Below are positions 5,780 through 12,246 of a DNA stretch of 12,246 nt, one piece after another. The first letter of the stretch is position 1. Every line of letters begins with the position of its first letter. The stretch is from an uncultured Porphyromonadaceae bacterium (lineage in GTDB: Bacteria; Bacteroidota; Bacteroidia; Bacteroidales; Muribaculaceae). Below the pieces are notes generated by a model that saw nothing but the letters and a program-made list of their open reading frames with translations, ran no database searches and was not told the DNA's origin. The stretch lies in assembly GCA_900546835.1 (NCBI GenBank), contig UREH01000062.1, positions 1-12,246 of the forward strand. The letters run 5' to 3'. The translations under genes and the position numbers were made by a program.

Positions 5780-6436
5780 ATGACAACCGAACGAATAAAA
5801 CTTCTCGGCCAGCTCACCGCCACCTTCGCCCGCATCGGGGCATTTACATTCGGCGGAGGGTGGGCAATGATTTCACTGATCGAGAGAGAGGTAGTGACGT
5901 CGAAACGATGGCTCAGCCGCCAGGAGTTTCTCGACCTCCTGGCCGTCACCCAGGCTCTTCCGGGCATACTCGCCGTGAATTTCGCCGCCGCAATCGGCGA
6001 CCGCATGGCAGGGCGACGCGGAGCTGCCGCAGCATCGCTGGGTGCAATCCTGCCCAGTTTCGCCACAATACTGATGATAGCTATTTTCCTCACCCCGGAC
6101 CTTATCGAAAACCAACCGGTGGTAGCCGCTATATTCCGAGGTATCCGTCCGGCCGTAGTTGCCCTGATAATAGCACCTGTGATAACCACGGCCCGCTCGG
6201 CCGGTATAAACTGGCGAACAGTCTGGATTCCCGCAGCAGTAGCTCTGCTGATTTGGTCGAAACTCCCGTGGGTTAGCAACCCCATACTATTTATAGCACT
6301 CGGTGCACTCGGAGGATGGACATGGCTCCGCCGCAGCGAACGCAAAGCCGCCGCAGAGAGGCTTAACTCCGAAAGAGTCAAAGGCGGCAACATCCAGTCC
6401 GAAATTCAATCCGGAAGAAAGGAGGAAAACCGATGA
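5780..6436 (+). CDS. Chromate transporter (CHR) family protein, first half-size subunit
   Basis: A 218-residue inner-membrane protein of the short-chain CHR type, which is one half of a full-length ChrA. The family signature FGGGWAMISLIEREVV is at about 24-39. The next conserved loop reads QALPGILAVN (58-67), where the usual PGP is PGI, and FRGIRPAVVALI lies at 119-130. Hydrophobic segments lie near 55-72, 83-104, 112-138 and 148-182. The C-terminus (183-218) is a charged, probably cytosolic tail that the partner lacks. Its stop overlaps the start of the second subunit in ATGA (6433-6436), so the two should be made in equal amounts and form a heterodimer. The name comes from chromate efflux family members; the natural substrate in an anaerobic gut organism may be another anion. 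Confidence 0.9.
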   Translation: MTTERIKLLGQLTATFARIGAFTFGGGWAMISLIEREVVTSKRWLSRQEFLDLLAVTQALPGILAVNFAAAIGDRMAGRRGAAAASLGAILPSFATILMIAIFLTPDLIENQPVVAAIFRGIRPAVVALIIAPVITTARSAGINWRTVWIPAAVALLIWSKLPWVSNPILFIALGALGGWTWLRRSERKAAAERLNSERVKGGNIQSEIQSGRKEENR

Positions 6437-7002
6437 TATATCTTCGCCTTATCTGGAGCTATCTGAAAATCGGCCTCTTCGGTTTTGGCGGCGGCTACGC
6501 CATGCTCTCGCTAATAGAGCGCGAGATTGTGGGCAACGGCTGGATAACCGAAAAGATGTTCACCGACATCGTTGCAATCTCGCAGATGACTCCTGGCCCC
6601 ATCGGCATCAACTCTGCTACCTACATCGGCTACGCCGCTCCTCTGCGCGCCGGATTCACCGGCATATGGTGGGGAATCCTCGGTTCGGTGCTCTGCACGC
6701 TTGTAGTTGTCGCTCCCTCGTTTCTTTTGGTGGTCTACACCAACCGATACATGACGCGCCATCGCGAGAGTCAGACCATCCGTGGCATTTTCAAGGGGCT
6801 ACGGCCTGTTGTCGTGGGACTCATCGCCTCAGCCGCCCTTCTGCTGATGAACGGCGAGAACTTCGGCCACACAGAGTGCGACATCATTTTTTCCGTTGCA
6901 ATCTCAGCGGCGGCACTTGCCACAGTTCTTTTTACCAAAATTCACCCTATCTGGGTAATCGTGGCAGCCGGATGTGTCGGGTTGCTGACTCTCGCATTCT
7001 GA
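6433..7002 (+). CDS. Chromate transporter (CHR) family protein, second half-size subunit
   Basis: A 189-residue membrane protein homologous to its upstream partner. It has the signature GFGGGYAMLSLIEREIV (17-33), the intact QMTPGPIGIN loop (51-60) and KGLRPVVVGLI (121-131), all in register with the first subunit. Hydrophobic segments lie near 44-70, 76-103, 117-140 and 150-189. It ends without a charged tail. In short-chain CHR pairs, two such proteins with opposite membrane topology together equal one long ChrA; this general knowledge fits the ATGA overlap seen here. Substrate specificity cannot be read from the sequence. Confidence 0.9.
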   Translation: MIYLRLIWSYLKIGLFGFGGGYAMLSLIEREIVGNGWITEKMFTDIVAISQMTPGPIGINSATYIGYAAPLRAGFTGIWWGILGSVLCTLVVVAPSFLLVVYTNRYMTRHRESQTIRGIFKGLRPVVVGLIASAALLLMNGENFGHTECDIIFSVAISAAALATVLFTKIHPIWVIVAAGCVGLLTLAF

Positions 7003-7046
7003 CGTATCTACTTTGATTCACAACTGATTAAATCCGATTTCAGGCA

Positions 7047-8324
7047 ATGGAATTTGAAGCGGCAACGGCATGGCTCTATGCGCAGACACCACAGTTCGAA
7101 CGCATCGGCGCAGCCGCCTACAAACCGGGGTTGCAGACTGTGATTCGTCTCGCCGAAGCCTTTGGCAACCCACATCATAAATATAAGATAATTCATGTGG
7201 CAGGTACCAACGGCAAAGGGTCGACCAGCCACACGCTCGCAGCTGTGCTCCAGCAGGCAGGCTACCGGGTGGGGCTATATACGTCGCCCCATCTAGTGGA
7301 CTTCCGCGAGCGCATGCGTATCAACGGCCAAATGATTCCCCGCCAGGCAGTCGGCGACTTCGTTGAGCGCTACTTAGCAATGAATCTCGGCCTGGAGCCG
7401 TCGTTCTTTGAACTCACAACCGTAATGGCCTTCGAGTGGTTCGTCCGGGAAAATGTTGACGTAGCCATTGTCGAAGTGGGACTCGGCGGCCGCCTGGACT
7501 CCACCAACATTATCAGCCCGGAGCTCGACGTAATCACAAATATTTCGAAGGATCACTGTGCACAATTGGGAGATACCCTCCGCGAAATCGCCCATGAAAA
7601 AGCCGGCATAATGCGTGAGTCAATCGCATGCATCTGTGGCGAGCCCTCAGAGGAAATCCGGGGCTATCTCGCCGAAGAGGCCGGAGTCCACCGAACCCCT
7701 CTCCTGTTCGCCCCAAAAGAAATTCCACCGGCTTTATTCCGCCACATTGGGAACGACTTGATTATCAGCCACACGCCATTCGGGACACTCAACTATCAGC
7801 TGACCGCTGAATACCAGCATGAGAACGCCCTGACCGTGATGGCAGCTATACTGCAGCTGCGACGTCAAGGGTGGAATATCCCTGACAGTGCCGTAAAGAG
7901 CGGATTCGCAGGCGTATGTACTCTCACCGGTCTGGCCGGACGATGGATGAAAATCGCCGACTCCCCGCTCACCATCGCCGACACCGGACACAACATAGGA
8001 GGATGGCGGCATCTCGCCCCACTCATCGCCGCACTGCCGAAACCCCTGACCGTGGTGCTCGGCTTCGCCGACGATAAAGACACCTCGGACATACTGCGCC
8101 TCTTACCCGCCGATGCCGATTATATAGCCACACAGGCTGATATTCCCCGCGCACGCAACGCCGCAAAGCTTGCATGCCAGTTGCGCGAAGCCGGGCTGAA
8201 AGCACGCCCAGTGGCGGGAGTTAAAAGTGCTTTCGACGAGGCCATGGCACAGACACCCGCCGAGGGAGCCGTATTTGTAGGCGGGAGTACCTACGTTATT
8301 GCCGATTTGCTCAAATTGTTGTAA
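7047..8324 (+). CDS. folC: Bifunctional dihydrofolate synthase / folylpolyglutamate synthase
   Basis: A 425-residue cytosolic ATP-dependent ligase of the Mur ligase superfamily. It adds glutamate to dihydropteroate to form dihydrofolate and extends the polyglutamate tail of folates. The P-loop GTNGKGST is at 53-60. The folate-contacting stretch [16 protein letters not shown] is at 79-94, [12 protein letters not shown] at 143-154 (Mg and ATP site), and [20 protein letters not shown] at 167-186. The C-terminal domain starts near GRW (298-300), with DTGHN at 312-316 and GFADDKD at 339-345. Length is normal for the family. It follows the transporter gene after 44 nt and may be read from the same transcript or from an unseen promoter. 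Nothing is missing or truncated. Confidence 0.96.
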   Translation: MEFEAATAWLYAQTPQFERIGAAAYKPGLQTVIRLAEAFGNPHHKYKIIHVAGTNGKGSTSHTLAAVLQQAGYRVGLYTSPHLVDFRERMRINGQMIPRQAVGDFVERYLAMNLGLEPSFFELTTVMAFEWFVRENVDVAIVEVGLGGRLDSTNIISPELDVITNISKDHCAQLGDTLREIAHEKAGIMRESIACICGEPSEEIRGYLAEEAGVHRTPLLFAPKEIPPALFRHIGNDLIISHTPFGTLNYQLTAEYQHENALTVMAAILQLRRQGWNIPDSAVKSGFAGVCTLTGLAGRWMKIADSPLTIADTGHNIGGWRHLAPLIAALPKPLTVVLGFADDKDTSDILRLLPADADYIATQADIPRARNAAKLACQLREAGLKARPVAGVKSAFDEAMAQTPAEGAVFVGGSTYVIADLLKLL

Positions 8325-8329
8325 CTTTG
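8299..8329 (+). promoter_or_regulatory. Putative lepA promoter overlapping the end of folC
   Basis: A TTG at 8299-8301 and a -7 box TAACTTTG at 8322-8329 are separated by 20 nt, the spacing typical of the Bacteroidota major sigma factor. The lepA ATG follows the -7 box by 20 nt. The -7 box starts with the TAA stop codon of folC. Confidence 0.6.
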
Positions 8330-8349
8330 TTTGCAATAAAGCGACGCAA

Positions 8350-10134
8350 ATGAAGAATATACGCAATTTCTGCATAATAGCACATATCGACCACGGAAAA
8401 AGCACCCTAGCAGACCGCCTGCTGGAATACACCAATACAGTGGAGGGTAAAGACCTTCAGGCGCAGGTGCTCGACGACATGGATCTGGAGCGCGAGCGCG
8501 GCATCACAATCAAGAGCCATGCCATCCAGATGAACTATAGGCTTGACGGGCAAGACTATACACTCAATCTCATTGACACTCCGGGACACGTGGACTTCTC
8601 CTATGAGGTTTCACGATCCATAGCCGCCTGCGAAGGCGCGCTTCTGATTGTCGACGCCACCCAGGGCATTCAGGCCCAGACCATATCAAACCTCTATATG
8701 GCCATCGACTCCGACCTGGAGATTATCCCCGTTATCAACAAGGTTGATCTCGAGAGCGCAAACCCCGACGAGGTCGAAGACCAGATAGTCGACCTTCTCG
8801 GATGCCGGCGCGAGGAAATAATCCGCGCCAGCGGCAAGACCGGCGAGGGTGTACCGGCCATATTGCAAGCCATAGTTGAGCGTGTGCCCGCTCCCAAAGG
8901 CGACCCCGACGCTCCTCTCCAGGCGCTTATATTCGACTCCGTGTTCAATCCGTTCCGCGGCATCATCGCCTACTTCAAGATAGTGAACGGCACCATCCGC
9001 AAAGACGATTTCGTAAAATTTGTGGCCACCGGCAAGGAATATCATGCCGACGAGATAGGAGTGCTCAAGCTCGACCTCGACCCGCGGCCCGAACTATCGG
9101 CCGGCAACGTAGGCTACATAATTTCCGGCATCAAGACATCCAAGGAGGTTAAAGTGGGCGATACCATCACCCACGTCGACCGTCCGGCCCCCGCAATAGC
9201 CGGATTCGAGGAAGTGAAACCGATGGTGTTCGCCGGAGTCTACCCCATCGAGGCCGAGGACTTCGAGAATCTCCGCTCTTCGCTCGAAAAACTTCAGCTC
9301 AACGACGCATCACTGACGTTTCAGCCCGAATCGTCGATGGCGCTGGGCTTCGGCTTCCGCTGCGGTTTCCTGGGCCTGCTCCACATGGAAATCGTGCAGG
9401 AACGCCTGAGCCGCGAGTTCGGCATGGAGGTGATAACCACTGTGCCCAACGTAAGCTACAAAGTCTACGACAAGAAAGGCAACGAATCCGAGGTGCACAA
9501 CCCCTCGGGACTTCCTGAAATAACCCTCATCGATCATATCGACGAGCCATACATCCGCTCGCAGATCATAACCACCACCGACTTCATCGGCCCGATCATG
9601 ACGCTCTGCCTGGGCAAGCGCGGCGAGCTGCTCAAACAGGAATTCATCTCCGGCAACCGCGTGGAACTGACGTTCGACATTCCTCTGGGCGAGATCGTCA
9701 TCGACTTCTACGACAAGCTCAAGAGCATCTCTAAGGGCTACGCATCGTTCGACTACCATCTGCATGACTTCCGTCCATCGCGGCTAGTGAAACTCGACGT
9801 ACTCCTCAACGGCGAGAGTGTCGACGCCCTGTCAACGCTAACCCATGCCGACAACGCCGTGGCCTTCGGACGCAAAATGTGCGAGAAACTTAAGGAGCTG
9901 ATTCCACGCCATCAGTTCGACATCGCCATCCAGGCGGCCATCGGTGCTAAAATCATAGCCCGCGAGACCATCAAGGCCGTGCGCAAGGATGTGACAGCCA
10001 AATGCTACGGCGGCGATGTGAGCCGCAAGCGCAAACTTCTGGAGAAACAAAAGGCCGGTAAGAAGCGTATGAAGCAGATCGGATCGGTTCAGGTACCCCA
10101 GAAGGCATTCCTGGCCGTGCTTAAACTCGACTGA
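8350..10134 (+). CDS. lepA: Elongation factor 4 (back-translocating ribosomal GTPase LepA)
   Basis: A 594-residue translational GTPase related to EF-G that acts on the ribosome and is thought to back-translocate or remodel stalled complexes and to help 30S biogenesis. The frame is open to 8299 within folC, but [10 protein letters not shown] at 8350 is the family N-terminus. G motifs: G1 AHIDHGKST (11-19), G2 RGITIK (50-55), G3 DTPGH (76-80), G4 NKVD (130-133) and an SGK G5 (161-163). They are followed by domain II, the EF-G-like domains III and V, and the LepA-specific C-terminal domain. The last 36 residues ([20 protein letters not shown]...) are the conserved basic tail. Length matches the usual 595-600. 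It is next to folC but probably has its own promoter. Confidence 0.98.
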   Translation: MKNIRNFCIIAHIDHGKSTLADRLLEYTNTVEGKDLQAQVLDDMDLERERGITIKSHAIQMNYRLDGQDYTLNLIDTPGHVDFSYEVSRSIAACEGALLIVDATQGIQAQTISNLYMAIDSDLEIIPVINKVDLESANPDEVEDQIVDLLGCRREEIIRASGKTGEGVPAILQAIVERVPAPKGDPDAPLQALIFDSVFNPFRGIIAYFKIVNGTIRKDDFVKFVATGKEYHADEIGVLKLDLDPRPELSAGNVGYIISGIKTSKEVKVGDTITHVDRPAPAIAGFEEVKPMVFAGVYPIEAEDFENLRSSLEKLQLNDASLTFQPESSMALGFGFRCGFLGLLHMEIVQERLSREFGMEVITTVPNVSYKVYDKKGNESEVHNPSGLPEITLIDHIDEPYIRSQIITTTDFIGPIMTLCLGKRGELLKQEFISGNRVELTFDIPLGEIVIDFYDKLKSISKGYASFDYHLHDFRPSRLVKLDVLLNGESVDALSTLTHADNAVAFGRKMCEKLKELIPRHQFDIAIQAAIGAKIIARETIKAVRKDVTAKCYGGDVSRKRKLLEKQKAGKKRMKQIGSVQVPQKAFLAVLKLD

Positions 10135-10197
10135 TGCCGGCAGCGGTCCCCCACTCTCCCATTTACGCCTCTTCTCCAATTGTTTTCATTTAATTCA

Positions 10198-12207
10198 GTG
10201 AAATCCTTTCCTTTCAATATAATTATCGCCCTCGCGGCAGTTGCTATTGCGGCCATGCTTGCTCCGGCGAAAGCCCACGCGCAGGTCAACGCCGAGCAGA
10301 TGGTGCGCGTCGGTCAGAACGCCCTCTATTTCGACGATTATATGGTGGCCATCCAGTATTTCAACCAGGCCATCACCGCCAAGCCCTACCTCGCCCAGCC
10401 CTATTTCCTGCGTGCGATAGCCAAGCTCAACCTTGAGGACTATCTCGGCGCCGAAGCGGACGCCTCGGAGGCCATTGAGCGCAACCCTTTCATCGTCGAC
10501 GCCTATGAAGTGCGCGGTGTGGCCCGCCAGAACCGCGGGCGCCTCGAGGAGGCCGTGGCCGACTACAACCAGGCTCTCGCCCTTTTCCCCAAAAGCCGTC
10601 AGCTGCTCTTCAACAAAGCTCTGGCCGAACAGGATCTCGGGCAGCCCGATTCGGCGGCCGTGACTTTCGACCGCCTTCTGCACGACTTTCCCGCCTACGA
10701 GAACGGCTATGTGGGACGTGCCCGTCTGCGTCTGGAGCAGAAGGACACCGTAGGGGCCCGCGCCGACATCGACCACGCCCTCGAACTAAACAAAAACCAG
10801 GCGAACGCCTACCTTCTGCGCGCCGATATAGCAATTCACGGCGACAAGGATTATCCCGCTGCACTCTCCGACCTCGACGAGGCCATACGCCTTATGCCAC
10901 GCGAGGCCGGACTATACGTGAACAGAGCCTTCCTCCGCTATAATCTCGACGACTATTTCGGAGCACTTGCCGATTACGACTACGCCGTGCAGCTCGACCC
11001 GGTCAATACCTCCGCCATCTACAACCGCGCGTTGCTGCGCATGGAGGTACGCGACTACGACAATGCCATACGCGACTTCACTACGGCCCTCGAACTTGAC
11101 AACGACGACTACCGTTCGCTTTACAACCGCGCCTACCTATACATGGAGAAACGCGACACAAAGCACGCCATGGCCGACGTGAACCGTCTCGTGGAAGCTT
11201 TCCCGGATTTACCGGAGGCGCTCTACATGCGTAGCAGCCTTTACCGCATGCAAGGACAGATGGGTCCGGCCGAACGCGACTACAACCGCGCCCTGACTAT
11301 GGCGCGCAATCTAAAGTCTACATCGCCCAAAGAGGCCGCCGATGCTGCGCGGCGCGAAGCCGACCACGAGGCCGAAGAAGCGCTGAAACCCGACGCTGTG
11401 GCCAAACGTTTCGCCGCCCTGCGTACTGCTCCGGCCGATGTCGACCTCGAAGGGGACTACAACAACAAGAGCATCCGAGGAAAGGTGCAGAACCGCCGTC
11501 AGGCTATCGAACTTGAGCCCATGTTCGCCCTGAGCTACTATACGGCTCCCACCGAACTGAAGCCCTCGGCATACTTTATACGCGAAATCGACGAAATCAA
11601 TGCCACCAAGGCCCTGCGCTTCGTGGTACAACTGACCAACAGCGACATCGCACTTGCCGACGAGGACGAAATCCGCCGCCATTTCGAAAGCGTCGACTAT
11701 TACAATTCAGCACTGGCAACCGCCGAACCGCGCAGCATCGACTATTTCGGACGCGCCATGGATTTTATGGCCCTACGCAACTACGCCGCGGCCATAGCCG
11801 ACCTCAACCGGGCGCTCGATCTGACCCCGGATTTCGCTCTGGGCTACTTTCAGCGCGCCATCGCACGCTATAAGTCGCTTCAGGCAGGCAACGGCGAAGG
11901 CCCGGGACGCGTAGCCGAGCTCCGCGCAATAGTCTCCGACTTCGACCAGGCCATCCGGCTTAGTCCGCGCATGGCTTTCGCCTATTTCAACAAGGGGAAC
12001 CTCCTTGCAGAGACGGGCGACTACACTTCGGCTCTGATGGCCTACAACAAGGCTATCGAGATTAAACCAGACTTCGGCGAAGCCTATTACAACCGCGGCT
12101 ACGTGTATTTCCGTCTCGGCGACCACGACCGAGGCGTCGAGAACCTCTCGAAAGCCGGCGAGCTGGGAGTGGCGCCGAGCTACAACATAATAAAGCGTAT
12201 GAAATAG
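10198..12207 (+). CDS. Exported tetratricopeptide-repeat protein
   Basis: A 669-residue protein when started at the GTG at 10198 (MKSFPF), which gives a clean signal peptide: short basic N-terminus, hydrophobic core NIIIALAAVAIAAML and AHA before the probable cleavage at residue 28. A TTG at 10180 would add six residues. About nine or ten TPR units run from residue 30 to roughly 360 (recurring patterns such as YNRALLRMEVRDYDNAIRDF). A non-TPR segment of roughly 120 residues follows, starting with a charged Ala/Glu helix and then SIRGKVQNRRQAIELEPMF. Three more TPRs fill the C-terminal 170 residues. TPRs bind proteins, so a periplasmic scaffold role is likely, but no partner or specific function can be named. 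It lies 63 nt after lepA without a clear terminator between. Confidence 0.88.
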   Translation: MKSFPFNIIIALAAVAIAAMLAPAKAHAQVNAEQMVRVGQNALYFDDYMVAIQYFNQAITAKPYLAQPYFLRAIAKLNLEDYLGAEADASEAIERNPFIVDAYEVRGVARQNRGRLEEAVADYNQALALFPKSRQLLFNKALAEQDLGQPDSAAVTFDRLLHDFPAYENGYVGRARLRLEQKDTVGARADIDHALELNKNQANAYLLRADIAIHGDKDYPAALSDLDEAIRLMPREAGLYVNRAFLRYNLDDYFGALADYDYAVQLDPVNTSAIYNRALLRMEVRDYDNAIRDFTTALELDNDDYRSLYNRAYLYMEKRDTKHAMADVNRLVEAFPDLPEALYMRSSLYRMQGQMGPAERDYNRALTMARNLKSTSPKEAADAARREADHEAEEALKPDAVAKRFAALRTAPADVDLEGDYNNKSIRGKVQNRRQAIELEPMFALSYYTAPTELKPSAYFIREIDEINATKALRFVVQLTNSDIALADEDEIRRHFESVDYYNSALATAEPRSIDYFGRAMDFMALRNYAAAIADLNRALDLTPDFALGYFQRAIARYKSLQAGNGEGPGRVAELRAIVSDFDQAIRLSPRMAFAYFNKGNLLAETGDYTSALMAYNKAIEIKPDFGEAYYNRGYVYFRLGDHDRGVENLSKAGELGVAPSYNIIKRMK

Positions 12208-12218
12208 TGAGGACGCGC

Positions 12219-12246
12219 CTGTCTCTTATACACATCTGACGCTGCC
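12219..12246. other. Illumina Nextera transposase adapter (sequencing artefact)
   Basis: CTGTCTCTTATACACATCT (12219-12237) is the 19-bp Tn5 mosaic end used in Nextera libraries. The following GACGCTGCC continues the standard read-through adapter. These bases are not part of the organism, and native sequence ends at about 12218. Confidence 0.97.

Noticed and set aside
10180..10197. TTG start for the TPR protein, six codons upstream
   Set aside because: The GTG at 10198 gives a typical signal peptide beginning Met-Lys. The TTG start remains possible.

Overview
The window looks like a piece of a Bacteroidales (gut Bacteroidota) chromosome carrying one end of a CTnDOT-family integrative conjugative element. 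The evidence is the Bacteroidota-type promoter cores (TAnnTTTG) close upstream of start codons, the near absence of strong Shine-Dalgarno sequences, a DUF4924 gene, and an integrase that matches IntDOT in length and in the position of every catalytic residue. The genus cannot be fixed; the GC-rich codon use of the chromosomal half would fit Muribaculaceae or relatives, but this is only inference. The last 28 bases are Illumina Nextera adapter, so the right edge is a short-read contig end.

Positions 1 to about 5200 are the integrase-proximal end of the mobile element. From the chromosome junction inwards it holds an IntDOT-class tyrosine recombinase and a small RhuM-like DNA-binding protein (both minus strand), a strong bidirectional terminator, and then two divergent pairs of small excisionase-type helix-turn-helix proteins (plus pair 2551-3187, minus pair 2349-1633). 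A DUF3945/DUF4099 accessory protein follows the minus pair. The minus-strand run (HTH, HTH, DUF3945) has the layout of the CTnDOT excision operon (xis2c-xis2d-orf3-exc), in which a topoisomerase (exc) would come next, beyond the left edge. The intergenic region before this operon contains a perfect 15-bp palindrome, a candidate operator for RteC or an HTH protein. It also shares short motifs with the region upstream of int.

Positions 4875-5224 carry no gene. They hold the int promoter, an 18-bp palindrome, and at 5194-5203 the sequence GTAACTTTGC, which fits the CTnDOT att core (GTANNTTTGC). It coincides with the -7 box of the next chromosomal operon, so the element appears to have inserted into a promoter.

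Positions 5225-12207 are housekeeping chromosome, all on the plus strand. A tightly packed operon encodes a DUF4924 protein and two half-size chromate-transporter-family (CHR) membrane proteins, followed after 44 nt by folC (folate synthesis and polyglutamylation). lepA (elongation factor 4) has its own promoter overlapping the end of folC, and an exported TPR-repeat protein comes last. No tRNA, rRNA, CRISPR array or insertion sequence was seen.
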